Source: Amycolatopsis iheyensis
Lineage (GTDB): Bacteria; Actinomycetota; Actinomycetes; Mycobacteriales; Pseudonocardiaceae
Length of the DNA stretch: 64,000 nucleotides
Direction: 5' to 3'
Assembly (NCBI RefSeq): GCF_024703995.1
Contig: NZ_JAMXQV010000032.1
Span: 1 to 64,000 of the forward strand
Shown: piece after piece, positions 26,304 to 34,775 of the stretch
How the letters are laid out: each line of letters starts with the position of its first letter
Numbering within the stretch: position 1 is the first letter of the stretch
Position numbers and translations under genes: made by a program
Notes under the pieces: generated by a model
Databases searched by the model: none
The model's input: only the letters and a program-made list of their open reading frames with translations
Told to the model about the DNA's origin: nothing

Positions 26304-26334
26304 AAGGGCGCGAACGGACCGTTCGCGCCCTTTT
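26304..26334 (+). terminator. Intrinsic terminator after the tandem GNAT genes
   Basis: A perfect 12-bp stem (26304-26315 with 26321-26332) with a five-base loop, followed by TTTTG, lies 130 bases after the second GNAT stop. No gene is seen in the bases before it. A smaller hairpin (TGTCTG/CAGACA) lies near 26205-26223. Confidence 0.8.
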
Positions 26335-26393
26335 GTCATCCTTTCCGCCGAACGTCGATGACTTTTCCCGGAAACCGACGTACGGTCGCGCTC

Positions 26394-27668
26394 ATGACAG
26401 CCTCACAACCCATCCGCAAGCTCGTCGCATCGGATGAATCGCAGGAAGCCCGAGACAAGTTCATGCTGGACGCGGTCCGCACCGACCCGGATACGTTGCA
26501 GCACATGGAAGATGAGCAGATCATCGACCTCATCCGCGACACCGACGCCGCGATCTCCAGAATGCAGGCAATTCAGCTGAGAGCGATCGCGAACCTGAGT
26601 GTGCGACGGAGACGCGCGCCCAGCGCGGCCTCGGAAGTAGCGTTGGCCTTGTCCATAACGGAACATCGGGCCAGCGCCATAGTTTCCGCGGCCACCGCAC
26701 TCATCGCCCGGCTCCCCCGCATGCTGAACCTGATGGACGACGGCCAGCTCGACCTCTACCGCGCCATGAAGGTCACGGACGCGACGTCGTGGCTCTCGGG
26801 TGATCACGTCCGCGTCGTGGACGCGAAGCTGGAGGACAAAGTCCCGGGACGCAACGCCACCCAGGTCCGCCGCGCCGCCACCTACGAGGCCGCGAAGGTC
26901 GACCCCGACGGGGCCGCCGAACGCACCGAACGGAAGCTCGTCGAGCGGCGACTGGCCCTGCACCACCACGACACGGGCATAACCCACTTGTCGGTCAACA
27001 ACACGCCGACCGAGAAGGCGACCGCGGCCTACGCCCGCATCGACCGGACGGCCCGGGCCCTGAAGACATCCGACGAGCCGCGCACGCTGGACCAGCTCCG
27101 CGCGGACGTCGCCATGGACCTGCTGCTCAGCGGCACCGGTGGCCCGAGCGAGCGCACCGAGGTGTTCCTGCACATCGACCTGGACACCTACCTCGGCATG
27201 AACGAATCACCGGCCACACTCGCCGGCCGCGGGCCGGTCACGGCGGCCGTGGCCCGCCGCATCATCAGCGGGTCCGACACGACACTGCGACGGGTCCTCA
27301 CCGATCCGCGCACAGGCCAGGCGGTCGAGCTGTCACCGACGCGCTATCAGTTGGACCCGGCGCACGGTGAGTTCATCCGGGTCCGCGACCAGGAGTGCCG
27401 ACAGCCGGGCTGCACGCGTCCCGCGCAGAACTGCGGCATCGACCCGACTCGCACGCAAGGCGAGGCCGAAGGCGACTCCGATCAGCCCGTCACGTACTGC
27501 TCCCGGCATCGGAAACTCAAAGGGGAGCCCGGCTGGGACTACGAAGTCACCGCCGACAGCACGGTGAACGTCACGACACCGGCCGGCCTGGTGCACTCGA
27601 CGACGCCACCGTCGATGCTTTCCGGCGTCCGGCGAACGAACCGGCTCCGGATGAAGCCCCGGAAGTGA
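26394..27668 (+). CDS. DUF222 protein with degenerate HNH nuclease domain
   Basis: A 424-residue member of the DUF222/HNH family (13E12-like), very common in actinobacteria and often linked to mobile DNA. The DUF222 region spans about residues 30-290. The C-terminal HNH region keeps the zinc-type Cys frame (CRQPGCTRPAQNC, then YCSRHRKLKGEPGW). However, the catalytic motif normally read as IDHT is IDPT here (His replaced by Pro near residue 351), and the preceding His is also lost. It is therefore probably not a nuclease. The start at 26394 is preferred over a longer frame. Confidence 0.85.
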   Translation: MTASQPIRKLVASDESQEARDKFMLDAVRTDPDTLQHMEDEQIIDLIRDTDAAISRMQAIQLRAIANLSVRRRRAPSAASEVALALSITEHRASAIVSAATALIARLPRMLNLMDDGQLDLYRAMKVTDATSWLSGDHVRVVDAKLEDKVPGRNATQVRRAATYEAAKVDPDGAAERTERKLVERRLALHHHDTGITHLSVNNTPTEKATAAYARIDRTARALKTSDEPRTLDQLRADVAMDLLLSGTGGPSERTEVFLHIDLDTYLGMNESPATLAGRGPVTAAVARRIISGSDTTLRRVLTDPRTGQAVELSPTRYQLDPAHGEFIRVRDQECRQPGCTRPAQNCGIDPTRTQGEAEGDSDQPVTYCSRHRKLKGEPGWDYEVTADSTVNVTTPAGLVHSTTPPSMLSGVRRTNRLRMKPRK

Positions 27669-27675
27669 GCGACGG

Positions 27676-28767
27676 TCAGCGGGTGCCCGAGATCTTCGCG
27701 CTGCCCAAGACGATGTCGCCACCCTCGGCATCCGGCCGGTAGAGCACGATGACCTGGCCGGGCGCGACCCCGCGCAGCGGCTCACGCAGCTGCACCGTCA
27801 TGGCGTCGGAATCGACGTCGACGACGGCGTCGACGATGCCTCCATGGGCCCGGACCTGGACGACGCACTCGGTCAGCTCGGTCAGCGGCCGGCCACTGGG
27901 CCAGATCGCGCGGTCGGCCTCGATCACCTCGACGCCGAGGCCGGCGACGGAGCCGACCTTGACGGAGCCGGAGACCGGTTCGAGCGACAGGACGTACCGA
28001 GGACGGCCGTCCGGCGCGGGAGCTTCGATCCCGAGGCCCTTGCGCTGCCCGACGGTGAACCCGTGCACTCCGGTGTGGCGGCCGAGCACGGCGCCGGTTT
28101 CGGCGTCCACGAGCTCACCGGGCCGCTGCCCTAGCCGGTTCTCCAGGAACTTCTTGGTGTCGCCGTCCGGGATGAAGCAGATGTCATGGCTGTCCGGCTT
28201 GTTGGCGACGGACAACCCCCGTCGCTCCGCCTCGGCGCGCACGTCGGTCTTCCAGGAGTCCCCCAGGGGGAACATGGCGTGGCTGAGCTGTTCCGCGGTG
28301 AGGGAGGCGAGCACGTAGGACTGGTCCTTACCACTGTCCGCGCTACGACGCAGTTCGGGCACGCCGTCCACGACAGTGAGCCGCGCGTAGTGGCCGGTCG
28401 CGACCGCGTCGAACCCGAGCGCCATCGCCTTCTCGAGGAGAGCTTCGAACTTGATCTTCTCGTTGCAAGTGACACAAGGATTGGGGGTGCGCCCAGCGGC
28501 GTATTCGCCGACGAAGGTCTCGACGACCTCCTCGGTGAAGCGTTCCGCGAAGTCCCAGATGTAAAACGGGATTCCGAGAATGTCGGCAGCCCGTCGAGCG
28601 TCGTGCGAGTCCTCGATCGTGCAACACCCGCGCGAACCGGTGCGCAGGGTGCCCGGTTTGGCCGACAGCGCCAAGTGCACGCCGACGACGTCGTGCCCGG
28701 CCTCAACCGCGCGCGCCGCGGCCACCGCCGAGTCCACTCCACCGCTCATCGCGGCCAAAACCCGCAT
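27676..28767 (-). CDS. mnmA: tRNA-specific 2-thiouridylase
   Basis: MnmA (363 aa) makes 2-thiouridine at the wobble position of tRNA Lys, Glu and Gln, using ATP and sulfur relayed from IscS. The PP-loop AMSGGVDSAVAAARA is at residues 6-20; the catalytic Cys are Cys101 (TCNEKIKFE) and Cys197 (HDICFIPDGD), and the GQRKGLGI loop is intact. ATG 28767 lies four bases after the iscS stop, so the sulfur donor and the tRNA enzyme are encoded together. Confidence 0.96.
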   Translation of the reverse strand: MRVLAAMSGGVDSAVAAARAVEAGHDVVGVHLALSAKPGTLRTGSRGCCTIEDSHDARRAADILGIPFYIWDFAERFTEEVVETFVGEYAAGRTPNPCVTCNEKIKFEALLEKAMALGFDAVATGHYARLTVVDGVPELRRSADSGKDQSYVLASLTAEQLSHAMFPLGDSWKTDVRAEAERRGLSVANKPDSHDICFIPDGDTKKFLENRLGQRPGELVDAETGAVLGRHTGVHGFTVGQRKGLGIEAPAPDGRPRYVLSLEPVSGSVKVGSVAGLGVEVIEADRAIWPSGRPLTELTECVVQVRAHGGIVDAVVDVDSDAMTVQLREPLRGVAPGQVIVLYRPDAEGGDIVLGSAKISGTR

Positions 28768-28771
28768 TGCC

Positions 28772-29968
28772 TTACACCTCTTGCTTCTGGGTCTGCTTGC
28801 GCATCCCGGCCAGGCCGGCCTGGCGGGCGCGCGTGACGACACCGCCGATTTCGGCGGCCACTGCCTCGACGTCCGCGACAGTGGATGTGTGACCGAGGGA
28901 GAAACGGAGGGAACCGCGGGCCGCCGCCGGGTCGGCTCCCATGGCGAGCAGCACGTGGCTCGGCTGAGCGACGCCTGCGGTGCACGCCGAGCCCGTCGAG
29001 CACTCGATTCCCTTGGCGTCGAGCAGCATCAGCAGGCTGTCGCCGGCGCACCCGGGGAACGTGAAGTGGGCGTGACTGGGCAGCCGCTCGCCGTCGCCGC
29101 CGTTGAGGATGGCGTCGGGGACCTCGCGCTGGACGGCCTCGATCAGCCCGTCTCGGATTTCCTCGATGCGCTTCGCGTATTCGGCGCGGGTCGCCACGCT
29201 GGCCCTGACGGCCGCTGCGAAGCCGACGATCGCCGGGACGTCCAGGGTGCCCGAGCGGACGCTGCGTTCCTGGCCACCGCCGTGCAGCAGGGGGACGCAG
29301 GTCACGTCGCGACCGAGCAGCAGGGCTCCCACTCCGAACGGGCCACCGAGCTTGTGGCCGGTCAGGGTGAGCGCAGCGGCGCCGCTGGCCGCGAAGTCGA
29401 CCGGGACGGCGCCGACGGCCTGGACCGCGTCGGTGTGAAGAGGGATGTCGAACTCGGCGCAGATCGCGGCCAGCTCGGCGATCGGGTTGATCGTGCCGAC
29501 CTCGTTGTTGGCCCACATCACGGTCGCCAGCGCCACGGTTTCGGGATCCGTGGCGATGGCGGCACGCAGGACGTCGGGCGAGACGCGGCCTTGGCTGTCC
29601 ACCTCGAGGAAGGTGATCTCGGCGTCGCAGCGAGCTTCGAGCCACTCCACGGTGTCCAGCACGGCGTGGTGCTCCGCGGCGCCGCACAGGATGCGACGGC
29701 GCTGCGCCTGCTCCTCGTGGCGGGCCCAGTAGATGCCCTTGACCGCGAGGTTGTCGCTCTCGGTGCCACCGCCGGTGAAGATCACCTCGGATGGGCGGGC
29801 GCCCAGCGCGTCGGCGATCGTTTCGCGGGCTTCTTCGACCATCCGACGGGCTCGGCGGCCCGAAGAGTGCAGCGCGGAGGCGTTGCCCACGTTGGACAGC
29901 GCCTCGGTCATCGCCGCTACGGCTTCGGGCAACATCGGAGTGGTCGCCGCGTGGTCGAGATAGGTCAT
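28772..29968 (-). CDS. iscS: Cysteine desulfurase
   Basis: A 398-residue class I cysteine desulfurase that takes sulfur from cysteine as a persulfide for tRNA thiolation and iron-sulfur clusters. The PLP lysine is Lys206 (LTGHKLGGP) and the persulfide Cys is Cys329 (STGSACTAG) in an extended mobile loop. AEHHAVLDT and HTDAVQAVG give the cofactor site. It is likely the donor for MnmA just downstream, and the clusters of IlvD in this window would also depend on such an enzyme. Confidence 0.95.
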   Translation of the reverse strand: MTYLDHAATTPMLPEAVAAMTEALSNVGNASALHSSGRRARRMVEEARETIADALGARPSEVIFTGGGTESDNLAVKGIYWARHEEQAQRRRILCGAAEHHAVLDTVEWLEARCDAEITFLEVDSQGRVSPDVLRAAIATDPETVALATVMWANNEVGTINPIAELAAICAEFDIPLHTDAVQAVGAVPVDFAASGAAALTLTGHKLGGPFGVGALLLGRDVTCVPLLHGGGQERSVRSGTLDVPAIVGFAAAVRASVATRAEYAKRIEEIRDGLIEAVQREVPDAILNGGDGERLPSHAHFTFPGCAGDSLLMLLDAKGIECSTGSACTAGVAQPSHVLLAMGADPAAARGSLRFSLGHTSTVADVEAVAAEIGGVVTRARQAGLAGMRKQTQKQEV

Positions 29969-30032
29969 CGCCTCTTCAGGGTAGTCCGCTCCAGCGCGTG
30001 ACGAAGTCCACCCTGGCCCTCGAAGTGGGCTG

Positions 30033-31400
30033 TCACACCTTCGACGGCCACCGTCCGGTCAGGCGAACGCCCAGCAGCGCGAGCGCCAGCAAGGCCACTG
30101 TGAGCAGGGCCATCGCCGGCGAGGGGTCGAGAACCGAGCCCACGACGGTCAGCAGGACGCCGCCCAGACCGATCAGCAGCGCGGAGCCCACCCAGTCCGC
30201 CAGCTGCATCGCTGAGGTGTTGAACCCTCGCTCGCCCTCCGGCGAGAAGCGGAGCAGGAGCACCGAGATCGCGGGCATCGCGATTCCCATGCCGGCGCCA
30301 CCGATCGCGCAGGCCACGAACGCCAGCCACGCGGGAATCCACGGTTGGGAGACCAGGCCGAAGCAGACCAACCCCGCCGCGACCAGCCAGAAGCCCGTCC
30401 GCAGCGACGCCTCCCTCGACCAGTTGAGGAATCGGCCCTGAGCGGCCGACGCCGCTGACCAGCCCAGCGCCGTGATCGTCAGGGGCAGGCCGGCGAGGGC
30501 CGGGCTGTAGCCGTGGACCGCGCTCATCGTCAGCGGCAGGTAGGCCTCCATGCCCGCGTAAGCGCCGGCGATGAGGGCACGGGACGCGACGACTGTCGGC
30601 AGGCCTGGGCGGGAGGTCAGCGTGCCCGTCGGCAGCAGCGTGCGGAGGGCGTAGGCCAGGGCGATGAGCCCGACCGTGCCGTAGCCGAGGGAGAGGAGCG
30701 ACTGGTGCTGGGCCGCCCAGGTCAGGGCCGCGACGCCGAGAGCCGCGACGACCGCCGTGAATACCCCCGCGCGGCGTCCACCGGTCGACGGCGAGTGCGC
30801 GGGCAGGCGGCGGACGACCACCACCAGCATCGCCACGCCCACGACCACCAGCGGGACCAGGCCGAGGAAGACCCAGCGCCAGCCGACGCTGACCGTCAGC
30901 ACCCCGGCCAACGACGGCCCGATGACCGCCGGCAGGACCCAGGCGGCCGCGTTCGCCGCGTAGATCACCGGGCGTTCGTGGTCGGTGAACGTCACCGCGA
31001 TCAGCAGCGACACCGAGACCAGCAGCAGTCCCGCGCCGAAGCCCTGCAGGGCCCGGCCGAGGAGGAACATCGGCATCCCGCTCGCCGTCCCCGCGACGAC
31101 CAGGCCCACCGCGAACAACACGGGACCCGCCAGCAGCGCCGGCGCCGGGCCGCGGCGGTCGCCGATGCGGCCTGACAGCACCGTCGCGACCACGCTCGAG
31201 ATCAGGAAGATCGTGAACGGCCACGAGTACAGCGACAGCCCGTCGAGGTCGGCGACCAGGGTCGGCATCGCCGTCGCGACGCCCATGCTCTCGAACGCGA
31301 CCAAGGTGACCACGAGCAGCAGCGCGATCGTCACCAGCCGGTGTTCGGCGCTCCAGAGCACGCTGCGGCGACGGGGTGCGGAATCGAGCGTCGAGGCCAT
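30033..31400 (-). CDS. MFS transporter
   Basis: A 455-residue major facilitator with about 12-14 membrane helices. The motif A-like loop SGRIGDRRGPAPAL follows helix 2 and the repeat motif RALQGFGAGLLL follows. It resembles DHA2-like drug efflux pumps. The substrate is unknown. ATG 31400 is taken as start since the first helix follows after 25 residues; the nearest ribosome-binding sequence (GGAGG) is rather far upstream. It is directly downstream of the LuxR-type regulator on the same strand, so that protein may control it. Confidence 0.87.
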   Translation of the reverse strand: MASTLDSAPRRRSVLWSAEHRLVTIALLLVVTLVAFESMGVATAMPTLVADLDGLSLYSWPFTIFLISSVVATVLSGRIGDRRGPAPALLAGPVLFAVGLVVAGTASGMPMFLLGRALQGFGAGLLLVSVSLLIAVTFTDHERPVIYAANAAAWVLPAVIGPSLAGVLTVSVGWRWVFLGLVPLVVVGVAMLVVVVRRLPAHSPSTGGRRAGVFTAVVAALGVAALTWAAQHQSLLSLGYGTVGLIALAYALRTLLPTGTLTSRPGLPTVVASRALIAGAYAGMEAYLPLTMSAVHGYSPALAGLPLTITALGWSAASAAQGRFLNWSREASLRTGFWLVAAGLVCFGLVSQPWIPAWLAFVACAIGGAGMGIAMPAISVLLLRFSPEGERGFNTSAMQLADWVGSALLIGLGGVLLTVVGSVLDPSPAMALLTVALLALALLGVRLTGRWPSKV

Positions 31401-31444
31401 GATCAGCAGCCTGCAACCTCCAGCGCGCTCGAGGTCAAGCCGAT

Positions 31445-32728
31445 TCAGGCCGAGCGGTGCGTCACCGGCTCCAGACGCAAGTCGCGGGCCAGGGCGGCGG
31501 CCTCGCCGCGGGAGCTCACGTCCAGCTTGCCGAGGATGTTGCGGACGTGGAACTTGACCGTGTGCTCGCTGAGCTGCAGCTGCTCGGCGATCTGCCGGTT
31601 GCGCAGGCCCTGCGAGATGCCCGTCAGGACCTCGACCTCCCGCGGGTTGAGCCGGTCGAGCGGCCGCAGTTCCGGCGGCTCGGCGACGCCGAGCGGGAGG
31701 ACCGCGGTGACCGTCGTGCCCCAGCCGGGCACCGCGTCGACCTCCCAGTGACCACCGAGGGTCGTCAGGCGTTCGGTGAGGCCGCGGGCCGGGATCGCGT
31801 CGGCGACCTCGGGGCTGTCGTCGCGGACCGTGACACGCAGGACCGGGCCGTCCAGCCGCCAGGACGCGCGCAGCCGGGTGGTAGACGGCCGATCCAGGGC
31901 GGCGAGCACCAGGCCGCGGGTCAGAGTCCGCGCCGTGTGGGCGATGTCCTGCGGAAGGGACGCTTCGCCGACCGGGTCGACCAGGTCGACGTCGACCTCG
32001 GTGTGCCGGGCCAGGTCGGCGAGCTGGGTCTTCAGCACGGCGAAGGCCGCGTTCGCCCGTTCTTCGGACAACGCCTGGTCGCGATCGACGACGCCCTTGA
32101 GCGCGACCAGCGCGTCCGCGGCGAGGTCGACCGCGGTGCGGCGGGCGACGGTGTCGGAGAGCCGGCCCGACCGGAGCACCGCCAGCAGCGTCGCCAACGT
32201 CGCCGCGTGGGTCTGGCCGAGGTCCGTGATCACCTGGGCCCGGGCGGTGGCCGCGGCGAGGTTGCTGGCCAGGACGTCCGGACCGGGGTCGGTCGCGCGC
32301 TGGCCCGCGTCGGTGCTCAGGATGTGCCACAGCTGGGCGGCGAGTTCCAGGTCGGCCGTCGGCAGCTCGCCGTCCGTCGGCACCAGGGCGAGCACCGCGC
32401 CCTTGCCGACCGGCGGCATCGACGAAAGCAGGACCAGACGGCGTTCGACGCCGCCCAGCGCGTCGTCGACCACCAGCGCCTTGCCCGGCTCGCTCCGGTC
32501 GACCAGGCGCTGCAGCTCGGCGCTCGTCACGGCCTCGGCGATCGCCTGGTCACCGACGACTTTGAGCGGGCTGCGCGGACAGTCGCCGGTCTGCATGGCG
32601 GCCGCGTGGTGCGGGATCAGCTTGCCCAGCTCGGCCGAGAACCGGTGGAGCAGCTGAGGCCGCGGCGCCGACAGCAGCCGCTCGACGACGTCCAGCACGT
32701 GTCGCGGATCCGACCACGAAGCATCCAT
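31445..32728 (-). CDS. LuxR-type regulator with histidine-kinase-like ATPase domain
   Basis: A 427-residue protein. Residues about 360-427 are a LuxR/NarL helix-turn-helix (NPREVEVLTGISQGLRNRQI then LQLSEHTVKFHVRNIL). Before it is a segment resembling a histidine-kinase ATP-binding domain (RLRASWRLDGPVLRVTVRDD ... VPGWGTTVTAVLPL), and the N-terminal 150 residues look like a GAF-type sensor. No receiver domain is seen and the kinase H-box is not evident. It lies divergent from the oxidoreductase at 32879 and upstream of the MFS gene; both are plausible targets. Confidence 0.8.
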   Translation of the reverse strand: MDASWSDPRHVLDVVERLLSAPRPQLLHRFSAELGKLIPHHAAAMQTGDCPRSPLKVVGDQAIAEAVTSAELQRLVDRSEPGKALVVDDALGGVERRLVLLSSMPPVGKGAVLALVPTDGELPTADLELAAQLWHILSTDAGQRATDPGPDVLASNLAAATARAQVITDLGQTHAATLATLLAVLRSGRLSDTVARRTAVDLAADALVALKGVVDRDQALSEERANAAFAVLKTQLADLARHTEVDVDLVDPVGEASLPQDIAHTARTLTRGLVLAALDRPSTTRLRASWRLDGPVLRVTVRDDSPEVADAIPARGLTERLTTLGGHWEVDAVPGWGTTVTAVLPLGVAEPPELRPLDRLNPREVEVLTGISQGLRNRQIAEQLQLSEHTVKFHVRNILGKLDVSSRGEAAALARDLRLEPVTHRSA

Positions 32729-32878
32729 GCCGTCCAACGTAGGCGCGAGCGCGCCACGGCGGCCTGCTCGTCCGGCTAGTGAACACTGCTCGTCCGGGTG
32801 GTTCGGCCGGAATACGCGGCGCGTTGACTCGTTGGGGAGGACATTCGAAGTCTCGATCCGAGGAGCGCAGAGAACACC

Positions 32879-33781
32879 ATGCGAGCAATCACCTTCTCCG
32901 CCTATGGCGGGCCGGACGTCCTGCAGCTGTCCGAGGTTCCGGTGCCGGAGCCCGGTCCGGGGCAGGTGCGGCTGGCCGTCCGGGCCGCCGGGATCAACCC
33001 GATCGACTGGAAGATCCGCAACGGCTTCATGCGGCAGAACTTCCAGGTCTCCTTCCCGCACACCCCGGGCCTGGAGGTGGCCGGGGTCGTCGACGCGGTC
33101 GGCGAGGGCGCGGACTTCGCCGTCGGCGACGAGGTGTTCGGCTGGTCCGAAACCGGCGCGTACGCCGAGTACGCGCTGGCCAAGACGGTCGCATTGAAGT
33201 CGCCAGGCCTTTCCTGGGCCGACGCGGCGGCGCTGCCCGTCGCCGGGGAAACGGCGCTTCGCGTCCTCGGGCTGCTCGGCGTCCGCGACCGCGAGACGCT
33301 GCTGATCCACGGCGCCAGCGGCACCGTCGGCCGGTTCGCCGCGCAGGTGGCCGTCGCTCAGGGCGCGACCGTCATCGGCACCGCCGGCAGCCGCAACCTC
33401 GACGACCTGAAGTCGCTGGGGGTCATCCCGGTGCGTTACGGCGACGGCTGGGTCGACCGGGTCCGCGAGGCCGTGTCCGGGCCGGTGGACGCCGTGTTCG
33501 ACGCCGTCGGGCACGGCGTGCTGCCGGGCTCGGTCGAGCTGCGCGGCTCGAAGGACCGGATCATCACCATCGCCGACGGCGCCGCTTTCGAGCTCGACAT
33601 CCCGTTCTCCAGCGGGGGCGAGCAGTCGCGGGAGGTCCTGACCGGGATCGCCGGCTGGGTGACCGACCGTGGGGTCCGCGTCGCGCAGGGCCGCAGCTAC
33701 CCGCTCGCCGAGGCGGCGGCCGCGCAGGTCGAGAGCGAGGACGGGCACCCCGGCGGGAAGCTCACGCTCTCGGTGGGCTGA
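32879..33781 (+). CDS. NADP-dependent quinone oxidoreductase-like dehydrogenase
   Basis: A 300-residue member of the zeta-crystallin/quinone oxidoreductase branch of medium-chain dehydrogenases. The N-terminal GroES-like domain (GQVRLAVRAAGINPIDWKIR) and the NADPH loop HGASGTVGRFAAQVA are present, and the zinc ligands of alcohol dehydrogenases are absent, as in this branch. It probably reduces quinones or enones in the cytosol. The ATG has an AGGAG site 13 bases upstream. The gene lies divergent from the LuxR-type regulator, 150 bases apart. Confidence 0.88.
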   Translation: MRAITFSAYGGPDVLQLSEVPVPEPGPGQVRLAVRAAGINPIDWKIRNGFMRQNFQVSFPHTPGLEVAGVVDAVGEGADFAVGDEVFGWSETGAYAEYALAKTVALKSPGLSWADAAALPVAGETALRVLGLLGVRDRETLLIHGASGTVGRFAAQVAVAQGATVIGTAGSRNLDDLKSLGVIPVRYGDGWVDRVREAVSGPVDAVFDAVGHGVLPGSVELRGSKDRIITIADGAAFELDIPFSSGGEQSREVLTGIAGWVTDRGVRVAQGRSYPLAEAAAAQVESEDGHPGGKLTLSVG

Positions 33782-33791
33782 ACGACGAACG

Positions 33792-33820
33792 GGCCCGTCA
33801 CCGGATCGCGGTGACGGGCC
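33792..33820. terminator. Hairpin after the oxidoreductase gene
   Basis: An 11-bp stem (33792-33802 with 33810-33820) encloses the loop GGATCGC, 10 bases after the oxidoreductase stop. A second hairpin with the same loop follows 30 bases later. Confidence 0.7.
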
Positions 33821-33850
33821 TGTCGTGAAAAAGAACGAAACGCCGCCAAC

Positions 33851-33886
33851 CCGGGCCTGTCGCCGGATCGCGGCGACAGGGCCCGG
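33851..33886. terminator. Second hairpin between convergent genes
   Basis: A 14-bp stem (33851-33864 with 33872-33886, one bulged G) again encloses the loop GGATCGC. It lies one base beyond the acyltransferase stop on minus, so it probably ends that transcript. With the preceding hairpin it forms a two-way barrier. Confidence 0.7.
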
Positions 33887-33887
33887 A

Positions 33888-34775
33888 TCACTTCGCGGGA
33901 GGCGAAGCCAGTGGGGCCGCCGGCAGGCGGCGGGTGGTCCGGCGCCGCGGCTGGGCCGGGATCTGCACCGTGCCGAGGGCGGAGTGGACCGCGGCCTCGG
34001 CGAGCCCGGCCAGCTCGCGACGGGTCTCCGCGCGGCCCGGGGCGATCTCCTGGCAGACGTGGATCTCCAGCACCAGGCCCCGCAGCGCCGAGACCCGGCG
34101 CAGGGACGCGATCAGCGACTCCGGGCCGATGAACGCCGGACGGCTCGTCTCGCGGCCGTCGGCCAGGCGGTACCGCAGCGCGATCGGGCGCACCGGGACA
34201 CCGCCGTCGATGGCCGCCTGGAACGTCGCGGTCGTGAACCGCCCGGAGGCCAGGCCGCACCACGTGGTGCCCTCCGGGGTCACGCTGACCAGGGAGCCCG
34301 TCCGCAGGGCGTCGGCGAGCGACGCCATCGTGGCGGGCAGCGTCGTCAGGCGCTCGCGGTCCAGGAAGATGCTGCCACCGCGGCGGACCAGGCCACCCAG
34401 GACCGGCCAGCCCGCGATCTCCTTCTTGGCCAGCGCGCGCATCGGCCGCAGCGCGTTGATCGCGACGATGTCCAGCCACGAGATGTGGTTGTTGACCACC
34501 AGCGCGCCACGGCCGGCGGGCGCGGTCAGGAAGTCCTCGCCGCCCCGGATGTCGAGCCGGACGCCGAACGCCCGAAGCACGCCGCGGAAGATCAGCCGGA
34601 TCCGGCGCTCCCGGCCCCACGACACGAGCAGCAGCGGCGCCGACGCCAGCGCCGCGAAGACGACCAGGATCGCCGCCGTGACGCGCAGCGCGCGCCGCGG
34701 GAAGGCGACGACCGGGTCGCCTTCGGTGAGGCAGCCGTCGCCACAGGGCGAGGCCGGCATCCACGCGTGGCTCAT
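33888..34775 (-). CDS. 1-acyl-glycerol-3-phosphate acyltransferase-like (PlsC/OlsA-like)
   Basis: A 295-residue membrane-bound acyltransferase. After a hydrophobic helix (VTAAILVVFAALASAPLLL) comes the catalytic H-x4-D motif NNHISWLDIVAIN, then FLDRERL and the VTPEGTTW motif. It could make phosphatidic acid or, given its partner, acylate a lyso-aminolipid as OlsA does. Its ATG overlaps the stop of the GNAT gene by four bases (ATGA), so the two are coupled. Position and order match mycobacterial Rv3026c/Rv3027c as I recall them. Confidence 0.87.
   Translation of the reverse strand: MSHAWMPASPCGDGCLTEGDPVVAFPRRALRVTAAILVVFAALASAPLLLVSWGRERRIRLIFRGVLRAFGVRLDIRGGEDFLTAPAGRGALVVNNHISWLDIVAINALRPMRALAKKEIAGWPVLGGLVRRGGSIFLDRERLTTLPATMASLADALRTGSLVSVTPEGTTWCGLASGRFTTATFQAAIDGGVPVRPIALRYRLADGRETSRPAFIGPESLIASLRRVSALRGLVLEIHVCQEIAPGRAETRRELAGLAEAAVHSALGTVQIPAQPRRRTTRRLPAAPLASPPAK

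Noticed and set aside
26394..27668. Active defence or homing endonuclease
   Set aside because: The catalytic His of the HNH motif is replaced by Pro and no restriction, methylase or defence genes are adjacent.
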